Shown: piece after piece, positions 1 through 9,412 of the stretch | Layout of the letters: each line of letters begins with the position of its first letter | Position numbering within the stretch: position 1 is the stretch's first letter | NCBI RefSeq assembly: GCF_018847375.1 | Contig: NZ_CP072036.1 | Span: 1-64,000, forward strand | Reading direction: 5' to 3' | Length of the DNA: 64,000 nucleotides | From: Akkermansia massiliensis | GTDB lineage: Bacteria; Verrucomicrobiota; Verrucomicrobiia; Verrucomicrobiales; Akkermansiaceae | Notes under the pieces: model-generated | Seen by the model: the letters and a program-made list of their open reading frames with translations, nothing else | The model's database searches: none | What the model was told of the DNA's origin: nothing | Made by a program: the position numbers and the translations under genes

Positions 1-1407
1 ATGACGCCACCATCAGAATTGTCAGCCACCTGGTCCAGGATCACGGGAGCCCTGCAAACAATCATGTCTCCGGAGGTGTATGGATTGTGGTTTCCCAAGT
101 TTTCCCTCCTGGAGGATTCCGGAAAGACGCTGACGCTGGTGTGTGACGATCCCATGGCCGCCCTCTGGGTGGAGAACAGCTATACGCCGGAGCTGAAGCA
201 GGCCGCCATGCTGGCCCTGGGCACGGAGCGCCAGGTGAAGTTCATCTGCGCGGACGAGGTGGCATCCCTGCCGGCCGCCGAAGGCCAACCACAAAAGGCT
301 TCCTCCCGCTCCAAAACGTCGCCTGCGGCGGATTCCCCGTCCGCCACGGCAAAGAAACAGCGCAGCCAGGGAACCCGGGCATGCCTGAATGATTTGTACA
401 CGTTCGATTCGTTCGTAGTTTATGAAGACAGCCGCTTTGCCTATCAGGCAGGGCTGTCCATCGCCCAGTCGGAACGGGCCCTGTTCAATCCCCTTTTCCT
501 GTACGGGAAGTCCGGCGTGGGGAAAACGCACCTGCTCCAGGCCATCGGCCATGAGGTGCTTCACCAGGATTCCTCCGCGAATGTGGTGTACGTCACGGGC
601 GAACAGTTCGCCAATGAGTTTATTGACGCGTCCCGCACCCAGAACGGGCAGAGCTTCGCCAAGCTGCGCCGCAAGTACCGCAAGGCGGACGTCCTGCTGG
701 TGGACGACGTGCAATTTATTTCCGGCAAGGAGAAGACGGTGGAAGAGTTCCTGCATACGTTTGACGAGCTATTCCACGCCCACAAAACGATCGTGATTTG
801 CGCCGATGCCGCCGCATGCGATATTTCCAACCTGGATTCCCGTCTGGCGGCACGCCTGGAGTCCGGCCTTACGGTGGAGTTGAATCTTCCGGATGATGAC
901 GCCCGGCTGGAAATCCTGCGCAGCAAGCGCGACCGGGCCGGCATGAACGTGTCTGACGAGATTCTGGAGTTCCTCGCCAGCCGCATCCAGAAGAGCGTGC
1001 GCCGCCTGGAAGGGGCCCTGCTCCGCGTAGCCACCTTTACCTCCCTGTCCGGGGACATGCCGGACATCGCCAAGATCGAGCAGCTTTTGCGCGATATCCT
1101 GCGGGAAGAAACCAGCCGCATCCTGACCGTGGATTCCATCCAGAAGCGCGTGGCGGATTTTTACGAGCTCAAGGTGAGCGACCTGACCGGCAAGCGCCGC
1201 CCCAACAGCATCGCCTTTCCCCGGCAGATTGCCATGTACCTGAGCCGCCGCCTGACGGAATGCTCCCTGAAGGATATCGGCCAGGCCTTTGGAGGCCGGG
1301 ACCACGGCACCGTGATCCATGCCAACAAGCTGGTTGCCTCCCGCATGGAGGAGGACGTGCGCGTGCGGGATATCGTCCTGCGGCTGGAGGAGGATTTGAA
1401 GGATTGA
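1..1407 (+). CDS. dnaA: Chromosomal replication initiator protein DnaA
   Basis: AAA+ ATPase that binds DnaA boxes and opens the origin. The 468-residue product has the family's four-part layout: an N-terminal domain, a low-complexity Ser/Ala/Lys linker (about residues 95-125), the AAA+ core with Walker A GKSGVGKT at 169-176 and Walker B VLLVDD at 231-236, and a C-terminal DNA-binding helix-turn-helix with GGRDHGTVIHA from residue 431. The usual box-reading signature is RDHTTV, so Gly replaces the first Thr. The ATG is base 1, so nothing upstream can be read; the window was probably cut at the conventional chromosome start. No cluster of DnaA boxes is visible in the 160 bases downstream. The family assignment is certain. 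Confidence 0.97.
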   Translation: MTPPSELSATWSRITGALQTIMSPEVYGLWFPKFSLLEDSGKTLTLVCDDPMAALWVENSYTPELKQAAMLALGTERQVKFICADEVASLPAAEGQPQKASSRSKTSPAADSPSATAKKQRSQGTRACLNDLYTFDSFVVYEDSRFAYQAGLSIAQSERALFNPLFLYGKSGVGKTHLLQAIGHEVLHQDSSANVVYVTGEQFANEFIDASRTQNGQSFAKLRRKYRKADVLLVDDVQFISGKEKTVEEFLHTFDELFHAHKTIVICADAAACDISNLDSRLAARLESGLTVELNLPDDDARLEILRSKRDRAGMNVSDEILEFLASRIQKSVRRLEGALLRVATFTSLSGDMPDIAKIEQLLRDILREETSRILTVDSIQKRVADFYELKVSDLTGKRRPNSIAFPRQIAMYLSRRLTECSLKDIGQAFGGRDHGTVIHANKLVASRMEEDVRVRDIVLRLEEDLKD

Positions 1408-1441
1408 TTTTCCTTCCCGGCAGCCCTTCCCCAGTAATGTT

Positions 1442-1462
1442 GGAACAGCCGCTGTTCCTTTT
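1442..1462 (+). terminator. Intrinsic terminator after dnaA
   Basis: A perfect 7-bp inverted repeat, GGAACAG and CTGTTCC, with a 3-base loop is followed by TTTT, 35 bases after the dnaA stop codon. The stem is short but the position and T-run fit a rho-independent terminator. Confidence 0.6.
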
Positions 1463-1520
1463 CAGCATGTGTTGCTTTTCAAGCGGCGGCGGCGTCTCCG
1501 CGGCACAGGGGAGAATAAGC

Positions 1521-1548
1521 TTGAGACGGGAGCGGTTTGGATTAGAAT
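1521..1548 (+). promoter_or_regulatory. Candidate sigma-70 promoter of the ABC transporter operon
   Basis: TTGAGA and TAGAAT are separated by 16 bases; transcription from here would start about 15 bases before the ATG at 1570. It lies after the dnaA terminator candidate, so the two units look separable. Inferred from consensus similarity only. Confidence 0.5.
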
Positions 1549-1569
1549 CACCCTGTTCCCATTGATTCC

Positions 1570-2505
1570 ATGATTCACGCCGACCAGCTTTCCAAAGAGT
1601 TTGGCCGCTTTCAAGCGGTAAAGAATGCCTCCTTCCAGATTGAAAAGGGGGAAATCGTAGGGTTCCTGGGGCCGAACGGCGCAGGCAAGACCACAACTTT
1701 ACGCATGCTGACCGGCTACCTGCCCCCCACTTCCGGGACCGCCACGATTGCGGGATTCGACATCGTTAAAAATCCTCTGGAGGCGCGCAAGCACCTGGGC
1801 TACCTGCCGGAGCACGTGCCTCTTTACGACGACCAGCGCGTGACGGAGTACCTGAAGTTCCGCGCCAGGCTTAAAGGCATTTCTTCCAAGCAAATATGGC
1901 CCGCCGTCTCCAAGGTCGTGGAGCAATGCGGCCTGGACCCCGTGCGCCGCAAGATGATCCGCACCCTTTCCAAAGGCTACCGACAGCGCGTGGGCCTGGC
2001 GGACGCCCTGCTGGGTGAACCGGACCTGCTGATTCTGGACGAACCCACCAACGGCCTGGACCCTAACCAGATACGCCAGATACGCGAGCTGATCAAGGGG
2101 CTGGCGGCCAACCACACCATTATTCTTTCCACCCATATTCTGAGTGAGGTGGAGATGATCTGCAACAAGGTCATCATCATTGACCAGGGGACCATCAAGG
2201 CAGCGGATACCCCCTCTAACCTGACAGCCAACCTCCGCGCCGCCGGCAAGATTACGCTGGAGTTCCGCGGGGATCTGGAGCTGATTACGCAGAAGCTGGA
2301 AAGCCTGGAACACGTGAAGAAGGTCATCCATGAAGGCACGGACGCCGATGGCTGGCATACGCTGACCGTACGCGCGGAGGCCGGAACGGATACCCGTGAG
2401 AAGGCCGCGCGCCTCCTTGCGGAACAGGGCTGCCCCCTGCGCCATATTTACCGCCACACCCCCACCCTGGAAGAGGTGTTCGTGGAAATGACCCGTAAAG
2501 ATTAA
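1570..2505 (+). CDS. ABC transporter ATP-binding protein (GldA-like)
   Basis: ATPase subunit of an ABC-2 type exporter, 311 residues. Walker A GPNGAGKT is at residues 34-41, the signature is the variant LSKGYRQR in place of LSGGQ, and Walker B with D-loop is LLILDEPTNGLDP. The C-terminal 90 residues after the nucleotide-binding domain are typical of the gliding-type GldA/CcmA-like group. The next three genes (membrane permease, GldG-like protein, DUF4340 protein) follow on the same strand with gaps of 27-54 bases, so this is the first gene of an operon. In Bacteroidota the related GldA-GldF-GldG complex is needed for gliding; here the substrate is unknown and gliding should not be assumed. 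Confidence 0.92.
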   Translation: MIHADQLSKEFGRFQAVKNASFQIEKGEIVGFLGPNGAGKTTTLRMLTGYLPPTSGTATIAGFDIVKNPLEARKHLGYLPEHVPLYDDQRVTEYLKFRARLKGISSKQIWPAVSKVVEQCGLDPVRRKMIRTLSKGYRQRVGLADALLGEPDLLILDEPTNGLDPNQIRQIRELIKGLAANHTIILSTHILSEVEMICNKVIIIDQGTIKAADTPSNLTANLRAAGKITLEFRGDLELITQKLESLEHVKKVIHEGTDADGWHTLTVRAEAGTDTREKAARLLAEQGCPLRHIYRHTPTLEEVFVEMTRKD

Positions 2506-2559
2506 CCGCCCGTTTCTTCTCCCTCTCTATCCACCACCCCGCATTTTCCTTTTCTCCCC

Positions 2560-3342
2560 ATGTCTCCGGTACTTACCATTTTCAGAAAAGAACTCAGAAG
2601 CTACGTGATGACCCCGTACGGATGGGTCATCCTGGCCTTCGTCATGGCCCTGCAGAGCGTTTCCCTGTCCGGCACGCTGAAGGCGTTCCAGCTGGCCCCG
2701 CAGAAGGAAGGCATTTTGTTCTTCATCCTGCATTCCCCCATGTTCTGGTTTTATTTCCTGTTCATTTTCCCGCTGCTTACCATGCGTTCCCTGGCGGAGG
2801 AAGAGAAGACAGGAACGCTGGAATCCCTGCTGACCACGCCCATCAAGACATGGCAGGTAGTCCTGGGCAAATATTTCTCCGCATACGCCTTTTACATCAT
2901 CCTGTGGCTGCCCATGCTGCTGTACCCCCTTCTGGCGGACTGGTCCAACCTGATCGTGCAGTGGATTTACGGGTATGATGCGGGCATGGTCCTCCCCTAC
3001 CGCCTGGCGGACTGGGCCGGGGCGTACGCCATCCTGCTGCTGGTCGGCGCCTGGTTCACGGCCATCGGCATTTTCGCCTCGTCCCTGACGGGCAGCCAGA
3101 TCATTTCCGGCATCATCACCATCGGTCTGCTGGTGCTGATTTTCTTCATGGGGCTTATTCCCGTGGTATGGGGGGAATTCCCCGCAGCGGGGATTTTCCA
3201 CTACATGTCCTGCTCGGAACATCTGGACCGCTTTTCCGCCGGGCTGGTTGATACGCGCCCTGTCGTCTTTTACCTGACCATGACGGTCTTGACGCTGGCC
3301 GTCACCATCCGCATCATTGACCACCGCCGCTGGAAGCACTGA
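2560..3342 (+). CDS. ABC-2 type transporter permease (GldF-like)
   Basis: Integral membrane subunit of the exporter, 260 residues with about six hydrophobic segments. The loop after the second segment carries RSLAEEEKTGTLESLLTTP, the conserved cytoplasmic signature of ABC-2 permeases that contacts the ATPase. It lies 54 bases after the ATPase gene and 42 bases before the GldG-like gene. No Shine-Dalgarno sequence is visible; the start is preceded by a C/T-rich run. The family is clear but the transported substrate cannot be read from the sequence. Confidence 0.9.
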   Translation: MSPVLTIFRKELRSYVMTPYGWVILAFVMALQSVSLSGTLKAFQLAPQKEGILFFILHSPMFWFYFLFIFPLLTMRSLAEEEKTGTLESLLTTPIKTWQVVLGKYFSAYAFYIILWLPMLLYPLLADWSNLIVQWIYGYDAGMVLPYRLADWAGAYAILLLVGAWFTAIGIFASSLTGSQIISGIITIGLLVLIFFMGLIPVVWGEFPAAGIFHYMSCSEHLDRFSAGLVDTRPVVFYLTMTVLTLAVTIRIIDHRRWKH

Positions 3343-3384
3343 TCTACCCCGCCTTTTCCCTTTCACCCCTTTTCATTTTTATCT

Positions 3385-4956
3385 ATGAGCGAAGCACCAG
3401 ACAACCCCGCCGCGGCCACGGAATCCCCCCTCCCTCCCGCCCGCAAGGTCAGACGCCCCTGGATGACCTGGATCAAGCTTTTCCTGCTGTTCCTCATCGT
3501 CGTATGCCTGAATTACGTGGGCTGCCACGAATATTACCGCCGGGACCTGACGGAAGACCAGCGTTATGAGATTTCCCAGCAGAGCATCAACATGCTGAAA
3601 TCTCCGGAAATCCAGAACCGCAAGACGCCCGTCAAGATCACGTTCGCCTTCCTGCGCACCACGCAGAATTACACCCGCATGCGCTCCCTGCTTGAGGAGT
3701 ACGAACGTTATTCCAACGGGAAGGTGAAGGTGGAGTACGTGGACCCCCTCCGCCAGCCGAACAAGGCCCGGGAGATTGCGAACATTTACGGGATTGAATT
3801 CAAGAAGAACCTGGTCATCATCGATGCCCGGGAAGACACGGAAAAAGCGCTCAAGACGTTTGAAGGCACCCAGGCGGACGCCGCCCACGTGCGCATCCTG
3901 CCCGGAGACGCCTTCGTGGTGTACGCCCCCAGCCCGGACGGCAAGAGCATGAAGGCGGTGGCCCTCCAGATTGAAGACATGATGACCGCCGGCATTTACG
4001 GGGCGGCCAATGGAGAACCCCGCAAGATGTATATTGCGGCGGACAAGAGCAATTTCAACGAGGCGCTGAGCAACAGCCAGGAGGAAAGCATTTTCACCAC
4101 GCTGGGGAAAATCTGCCGTTCCGTCAACCTTCAGCTCGTTCCCATCCGCATGAGCGGCTTGAAGGAGATTCCGGAAGACGCCGCGGGGTTCATGATCATC
4201 GGCTCCAAGTACGACCTGTCCCCGCAGGAGGCGGAAGTGCTCCAGCGGTACTGGGCGCGCCCGAACGCCGCCATCCTGGTCATGCTGGAACCCCAGCAGG
4301 ATACGCCCAAACAGCTTTACCGGTTCCTCCGTGAACAGGGCCTGCGCCCACAGAATGACCGCGTGATGCTCCGCAACAGGGGCAACCGCTCCGTTTTCGA
4401 GATTAACGCCATTTTCGCGCCCTCCCTGAACTGCACGCGCGAATTCTGGAATTCCAGCACCGGGCTGGAAGGGGAGAGCATCTCCCTCATCCTGGATTCC
4501 GACAACGCGGCCATGGAGCAGAAGCGCATCACGCCATACCCCCTGCTGGTGACTACGGAGGATTATTACGGAGAAACCAAGTACAACCAGTTCCCGGCCC
4601 AGTTTGACGCGCGGGAAGACAACCCGGGGCCCCTGATGATCGGCGCGGCCCTCATCCGCGGGAACGCCGGGGACGTAAACCAGAACAAGACCACCGGGCG
4701 CCTGGTGCTGCTGGGGAATACGGACCTGCTCCAGCCCAGGCAAATCAAGCCGGAACAGCGGGACTTCATGCGCACGCTGGTCGGCTGGATGACGGACCGT
4801 GAAGAACTGCGCGGCCTCGGCTCCCGCCATGACCTGACCGTGAAGCTGAACCTGGACCGCAACGCCCTGGGCATTCTGGAACTCCTGACAAACATCGGCC
4901 TTCCCCTGCTGGCGCTTCTGATTGCCCTGATTATCTGGAACACGCGCCGCCATTAA
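3385..4956 (+). CDS. GldG-family ABC transporter auxiliary protein
   Basis: 523-residue protein of the GldG/IFT52-like group that accompanies GldA/GldF-type exporters. A proline-rich N-terminus precedes one membrane helix at about residues 28-46, a long extracytoplasmic region follows (with the family's early KITFAF and VEYVDP strands), and a second helix lies near the C-terminus (about 497-517), ending in basic residues. That topology places most of the protein in the periplasm, anchored at both ends. It sits between the permease and the DUF4340 gene, the usual order in Gram-negative bacteria. Its mechanistic role is not established in this lineage. Confidence 0.85.
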   Translation: MSEAPDNPAAATESPLPPARKVRRPWMTWIKLFLLFLIVVCLNYVGCHEYYRRDLTEDQRYEISQQSINMLKSPEIQNRKTPVKITFAFLRTTQNYTRMRSLLEEYERYSNGKVKVEYVDPLRQPNKAREIANIYGIEFKKNLVIIDAREDTEKALKTFEGTQADAAHVRILPGDAFVVYAPSPDGKSMKAVALQIEDMMTAGIYGAANGEPRKMYIAADKSNFNEALSNSQEESIFTTLGKICRSVNLQLVPIRMSGLKEIPEDAAGFMIIGSKYDLSPQEAEVLQRYWARPNAAILVMLEPQQDTPKQLYRFLREQGLRPQNDRVMLRNRGNRSVFEINAIFAPSLNCTREFWNSSTGLEGESISLILDSDNAAMEQKRITPYPLLVTTEDYYGETKYNQFPAQFDAREDNPGPLMIGAALIRGNAGDVNQNKTTGRLVLLGNTDLLQPRQIKPEQRDFMRTLVGWMTDREELRGLGSRHDLTVKLNLDRNALGILELLTNIGLPLLALLIALIIWNTRRH

Positions 4957-4983
4957 CTCCACCACGCCCATCACCGGAAGCAC

Positions 4984-7038
4984 ATGCGCACATTCCGCTT
5001 CATCCTTCTTATCCTCGTCACCCTCGCCGCCATCGGCGCGGCGGTGCTCCTGACCATTGACGGCAACCTGTCCCGCATCATCGGGCGCACCGCCTTCAGT
5101 TCCGGAGAACGGCTTTTCCCCTATACCCGGGAGGAGATGAACGAGGTTTCCTGGATGCGCATCAATTGCGTGGGGGACGTTGCGGAGTTCCGCCGCAAGC
5201 CCAACGGCGTCTGGTGGTGCGAGAAGCCGTGGGACGACCGCATGGACCCGCGCGCGGCGGCGGCCATCCTCCAGTACACATATTCCACCAGCATCGTGGA
5301 CGCGCTGCCCCTGCACAAGATTGATTCCGCCTCCCTGAAGGAGTTCGGCGTGAAGACGACGCCCGTCACCATCACCCTGAAGGAGATGAGCGACGACGGC
5401 AAGCGCTCCTCCACCGTGGCCCGCTACACGCTGGGGTCCCTCGCTCCCTGGCTGGTGGACGATCCGGAGAACAAGACCACGGACGATACCACCTACATGC
5501 AGACGGATTTCTACGGGCGGGACACCCGCATCCTGGTGGGCACCGGCAATATCCTGCCCCTGTTCAAGTCCGGCATCCGCCAGCTCCGGGACCACCGCCC
5601 CCTGCTCCTGCATCCGGCCATGCCCGCCTCCATTGAAATCAACAACCGAGGCCAGCGCATCGCCCTGGAGCGCAAGACTCCCGGCAGCCCCTGGAAAATC
5701 ACGTACCCCCTTTCCCTGGATACGGACCCGGCCATGATGGACGTGCTGCTGGGCACGCTCCAGAAGCTGACCGCCGTGCGCGTGTATAATCCGGAGGAAA
5801 CCAGCGTGCCGGACATGACGGACGACCAGATCACCTCCGTCTCCATCAGGAATTTCACAGGCCTCCCCACGGAGGACGGCAAATCCCTGCAAACGGAGGA
5901 ACAGCCCGTTACGCTCCGCATTTACCCCCCTTCCGACAACGGAAGCCTGTCCGAACTGGTGAAGGCCACCGTTTCCGACCGCAAGGCCGTCTTTGAACTG
6001 GCGCAGACGACGGAGACCAACAAGGAGGTGCCCGGCGTGCGCAACATTCCGCTGGACCTGGGCCTTCTGCGCTCCAAGCAGTTGACGGACATCGGGGATT
6101 ACAAGATCACCGGGCTTTCCATCCGCAAGAGTTTTCAGGATTACCCCACCATCGCCCGCTTTATTCAGGGTGATGAGAAAAAGGGCATCAAGCCCACCTG
6201 GCTGTACACGGCGGAAGGCTCCCGCTACCAGGAGGCCAATCCGGAGCATCTCGTTTCCCTGCTGAAAACCGTCAAGCTGGGGAAGGTGGCCGGCTTCGCC
6301 TCTGACAAGGCTACGGACCTTTCCGTGTACGGGCTGGACAATCCCAGGATGACGCTCACCATGTCCCTGCTGCCCAAGCCCGGTGAAGAACCGCGCCCCC
6401 CCGTGACGGTGTTTTTCTCCAAGGGAACGGACGGTTCCTGGTACGCCCGCCAGGCCGGCAAGCCCACCGTCGTCATGCTGGACAGCGCCTACATGAAGGA
6501 CCTGCTGACGGACGCCCTGGCCTGGAAGAAAAAGATGCTTTTCTCTTTCAGCAGGTTCGACCTCAAGGAAATGCATCTGGAACGCATCGGCTCCGGCGGT
6601 CCCCTGATCCTGAAATTCGACCGTCTGGACGATTCCTGGACCGCTGCCAAGGATGGGAAGGATGAAACCCTGAACATCAATCCGAACCGCGCCAACCGCT
6701 ATCTGGACGAGCTGGAAAAGATGGAGGTGAGCACCTGGCTGCCCTATACGGACGCCACGGCGCACGAGGCCCTGAAGAACCCCGTTTTCCGCCTGAAACT
6801 CATCCTCCAGGTTTACAAGGAGGCGGCCCCCGTGCAGTCCCAGGCCGGCCCCAGCGACATCACCTTCGCCCCGGAACCGGAGACGGAGGAAAAAGTCATC
6901 ACGCTGGAAATCGCTCCGGCAGGAGAGGCCGGATACAGCAGGTTTTATTACGGCAGGGTGAATACATCCCCCAACTACTTTATCCTGAACATGGACGCCG
7001 TGCGCCTGCTCGGCGCCAGCCTCTCGGAAGACAACTGA
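4984..7038 (+). CDS. DUF4340 domain protein of the Gld-like ABC locus
   Basis: 684-residue protein with a single N-terminal signal anchor (FILLILVTLAAIGAAVLL) followed by a long periplasmic region. DUF4340 proteins recur next to GldG-type genes; here the gene starts 27 bases after the GldG-like stop. The sequence contains repeated blocks of the DUF4340 kind, such as YGLDNPRMTLTM near residue 450 preceded by a 'tdls' segment and followed by a strand reporting WYARQAGKPTVVMLDS. No catalytic motif is seen. Probably a structural or substrate-handling component of the exporter. This closes the operon; the next gene is only 13 bases away and may be co-transcribed. Confidence 0.8.
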   Translation: MRTFRFILLILVTLAAIGAAVLLTIDGNLSRIIGRTAFSSGERLFPYTREEMNEVSWMRINCVGDVAEFRRKPNGVWWCEKPWDDRMDPRAAAAILQYTYSTSIVDALPLHKIDSASLKEFGVKTTPVTITLKEMSDDGKRSSTVARYTLGSLAPWLVDDPENKTTDDTTYMQTDFYGRDTRILVGTGNILPLFKSGIRQLRDHRPLLLHPAMPASIEINNRGQRIALERKTPGSPWKITYPLSLDTDPAMMDVLLGTLQKLTAVRVYNPEETSVPDMTDDQITSVSIRNFTGLPTEDGKSLQTEEQPVTLRIYPPSDNGSLSELVKATVSDRKAVFELAQTTETNKEVPGVRNIPLDLGLLRSKQLTDIGDYKITGLSIRKSFQDYPTIARFIQGDEKKGIKPTWLYTAEGSRYQEANPEHLVSLLKTVKLGKVAGFASDKATDLSVYGLDNPRMTLTMSLLPKPGEEPRPPVTVFFSKGTDGSWYARQAGKPTVVMLDSAYMKDLLTDALAWKKKMLFSFSRFDLKEMHLERIGSGGPLILKFDRLDDSWTAAKDGKDETLNINPNRANRYLDELEKMEVSTWLPYTDATAHEALKNPVFRLKLILQVYKEAAPVQSQAGPSDITFAPEPETEEKVITLEIAPAGEAGYSRFYYGRVNTSPNYFILNMDAVRLLGASLSEDN

Positions 7039-7051
7039 CCATTCCTCCCGC

Positions 7052-7828
7052 ATGAGTATTGATCTGCAAACCGTTACCGCTTTTCTGGACGGAATCCTTT
7101 CCGTGGATTCCATTCCGGACGCATCCCGCGCCCTGAACGGCCTTCAACTGGAAAACGGAGGAGCCGTTTCCAGGGTAGCCGCCGCCGTGGACGGCTCGGA
7201 GAAGGCTATCCATGCGGCATTGGAGACGGGGGCGGACCTGCTCCTCCTTCATCACGGCATTTTCTGGCAGACCATGCAGCCCATTACCGGCATTGCATAC
7301 CGGAAGCTGAAAGCCGCCATGGACGGGAACCTGGCGATTTACGCCGCCCACCTTCCTCTGGACGTCCACCCCGTGTACGGAAATAACGCCCTGCTGGCGA
7401 AGGCCTGCGGAATCCGGCCATGTTCCAATGAAGGACTGGACTACCACGGCGTTTCCCTGGGTACGCACGGGGAATTCCCCGGCACGTGCCGGGAGCTGGC
7501 GCAGCGGCTGGAAACCGTCCTCGGAGCGTCCATTCAAACTTTCTGGGCGGACTCCCCGGATGCCCCGGCTGGCGACGTCTTCATCTGCTCCGGAGGAGCC
7601 GGGGACGACCTTGTCCAGGCCGCAGCCCTCGGCTGCCGTACCTACGTGACCGGGGAGGGTTCCCACTGGAACATCCCCATGGCCCATGAACTGGGCGTCA
7701 ATCTGGTCTTCGGCGGCCACTACTTCACGGAGACGTTCGGCGTAAAAGCCCTGGGGCATCTGCTCAAGGACGTTTACGGTCTGGACTATGCCTTCATCGA
7801 CCTGCCGCCCTCCGCCTACAGCCATTGA
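7052..7828 (+). CDS. Nif3-like dinuclear metal centre protein
   Basis: 258-residue member of the Nif3/YbgI (DUF34) family, conserved proteins that form hexamers with two metal ions per subunit. The family hallmarks are present: NGLQLENGG near residue 30, the metal-binding HHGIF near 68, AAHLPLDVHP near 105, and the C-terminal GEGSHW and FGGHYFTETFG strands that supply the remaining ligands. The compact form without the central insertion is used. The biochemical function of the family is unsettled (GTP cyclohydrolase-like fold, proposed roles in metal handling). Its 3' end is 16 bases from the start chosen for the pseudouridine synthase gene. Confidence 0.9.
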   Translation: MSIDLQTVTAFLDGILSVDSIPDASRALNGLQLENGGAVSRVAAAVDGSEKAIHAALETGADLLLLHHGIFWQTMQPITGIAYRKLKAAMDGNLAIYAAHLPLDVHPVYGNNALLAKACGIRPCSNEGLDYHGVSLGTHGEFPGTCRELAQRLETVLGASIQTFWADSPDAPAGDVFICSGGAGDDLVQAAALGCRTYVTGEGSHWNIPMAHELGVNLVFGGHYFTETFGVKALGHLLKDVYGLDYAFIDLPPSAYSH

Positions 7829-7844
7829 CCAAACGCCACGGATC

Positions 7845-8816
7845 ATGAATCTGACCACGGACGATGCCGACGGGAAAATCCGCCTGGACCAATACCTTGC
7901 CGCCCACCTTCCGGAGCTTTCCCGTTCCAGAATCCAGAGCCTGATCAAAAGCGGGGACGTATTGGTCAACGGCACTCCCGCCAAGCCTAAAAACCCAGTT
8001 TCCCGCGGTGATTCCATCACCGTCCGCATTCCGGAGCCGGAACCGGCGGAAGCACGGCCGCAGGACATTCCCCTGGACATCCTGTATGAGGATGAAGACG
8101 TGGTGGTCATCAACAAGGAAAGCGGCATGGTCGTGCATCCCGCCGCCGGCAACCCGGACGGCACCATCGTGAACGCCCTGCTCCACCATTGCGGGGACCT
8201 CTCCGGCATCGGCGGCGTGGAACGCCCCGGCATCGTCCACCGCCTGGACAAGGATACGTCAGGCTGCCTGGTCATTGCCAAGAACGACGGAGCACACCAG
8301 TCCCTGACGGCGCAGTTCGCGGCCCGCAGCACGGAAAAACGGTACCTGGCCGTTGTCCAGGGCATTCCCTCCCAAAGCTCCGGCACGGTTTTCACCCACA
8401 TTGGGCGCCATCCCGTGAACCGCCTGAAAATGGCGGTGGTCAATCCGGGCACCGGGAAAGCCGCCATTACGGACTACGACCTGCTGTGCGCAGACCCGGC
8501 CACGGATTCCTCCCTGGTCCTGTGCACGCTCCACACGGGCAGAACCCACCAGATACGCGTGCACATGCTCCATCTGGGCCATCCGCTCATCGGGGACCCC
8601 ATTTACGCCAAACCCGCCCGGCAGAAGGCGAAACCCGGCAGGCTCATGCTCCACGCGTGGCGGCTGGGCTTCGACCACCCGCGCACGGGAAAGCGCATGG
8701 AGTTTGAAGCACCCATCCCGCCGGAATATACGCCGTGGCTCCAGCTCTTTCCCAACGGGCTTTACGGAGCCGTTCCGGAGCCGCGCCCGGTGAGGAAAAA
8801 CGGGGAGCAGAGCTGA
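7845..8816 (+). CDS. RluA-family RNA pseudouridine synthase
   Basis: Converts specific uridines in rRNA or tRNA to pseudouridine. The 323-residue product starts with an S4 RNA-binding domain (RLDQYLAAHLPELSRSRIQ then VLVNG) and continues with the catalytic domain, with the active-site segment GIVHRLDKDTSGCLV carrying the catalytic Asp and the later GRTHQIRVHM motif. The reading frame is open further upstream, into the Nif3 gene, but the ATG at 7845 begins the family's normal N-terminus directly before the S4 domain and avoids the overlap. The S4 domain and length match RluC/RluD-type enzymes; which site is modified cannot be decided from sequence. Confidence 0.92.
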   Translation: MNLTTDDADGKIRLDQYLAAHLPELSRSRIQSLIKSGDVLVNGTPAKPKNPVSRGDSITVRIPEPEPAEARPQDIPLDILYEDEDVVVINKESGMVVHPAAGNPDGTIVNALLHHCGDLSGIGGVERPGIVHRLDKDTSGCLVIAKNDGAHQSLTAQFAARSTEKRYLAVVQGIPSQSSGTVFTHIGRHPVNRLKMAVVNPGTGKAAITDYDLLCADPATDSSLVLCTLHTGRTHQIRVHMLHLGHPLIGDPIYAKPARQKAKPGRLMLHAWRLGFDHPRTGKRMEFEAPIPPEYTPWLQLFPNGLYGAVPEPRPVRKNGEQS

Positions 8817-8878
8817 AGCGGCCCTGTTTTCCGTATTTCGGAAACGGCGGAGGGAGCGCCAAAAGGCAAAGGAAGCCC

Positions 8879-9412
8879 CTATTTTTTGCCTTCCTCCGGC
8901 TTGCAGAACTTGCGCCAGTCTTTCAGAAGCGTGGCGGGATGCCCTGTGATGATGATCTTGCCCGTGCCATCCACAATTCCCAGCCGTGGAATGGAGCCTC
9001 CCGGCTTGTAACCGGGAATGCCGTTCCCTTTCTTCGGCTTGACGATGGGGAATTTCATCCGTTCCTCCTTGGCCCATGCCTTGGCGGCCTCCTCCGTCTT
9101 GTCACAGGAAAACAGCACCAGTTCCACATCATCGGTCTGGCGGATCTTCCGGTAGGTCCGCACCACGTGGGGCATTTCCCGGCAGCAGGGGCCGCACCAA
9201 CTGGCGGAATACAGGAAAAGATAATATTTGGCTTTTGGGTTCGGCCTGTCCTTGGTTAAAAAATCGGCTTTTTCCAGAGCCTTCCCCACGGCGGAAACGG
9301 CAGCCTCCCCGGCCTTGGGAGCCGGAGTATCCGCGCTGGCGGAAAATATTCCGGCCACACCGCATCCGGCGAGCATGAGAGCAACAGAGCACAGTTTGAT
9401 GGATTTTTTCAT
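8879..9412 (-). CDS. Secreted thioredoxin-like protein
   Basis: 177-residue protein with a signal peptide (MKKSIKLCSVALMLAGCGVAG) and a thioredoxin-fold domain bearing the redox motif WCGPC, followed by REMPHV. The cis-Pro loop is GGSIPRLGIVD. The AGCG within the leader could be a lipobox, so it may be a lipoprotein or a soluble periplasmic protein. The frame is open further upstream, but the ATG at 9412 gives the signal peptide. Expected role: reduction or isomerisation of extracytoplasmic disulfides (TlpA/ResA-like). It converges with the pseudouridine synthase gene, with 62 bases between the stops. Confidence 0.85.
   Translation of the reverse strand: MKKSIKLCSVALMLAGCGVAGIFSASADTPAPKAGEAAVSAVGKALEKADFLTKDRPNPKAKYYLFLYSASWCGPCCREMPHVVRTYRKIRQTDDVELVLFSCDKTEEAAKAWAKEERMKFPIVKPKKGNGIPGYKPGGSIPRLGIVDGTGKIIITGHPATLLKDWRKFCKPEEGKK

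Noticed and set aside
3379..7113. A 1244-codon open frame on the reverse strand opposite the GldG-like and DUF4340 genes.
   Set aside because: It is an antisense shadow caused by high GC at third codon positions. Its composition (rich in Gly, Arg, Val, His, Gln) is that of mirror frames, while the forward genes have family matches and proper spacing.
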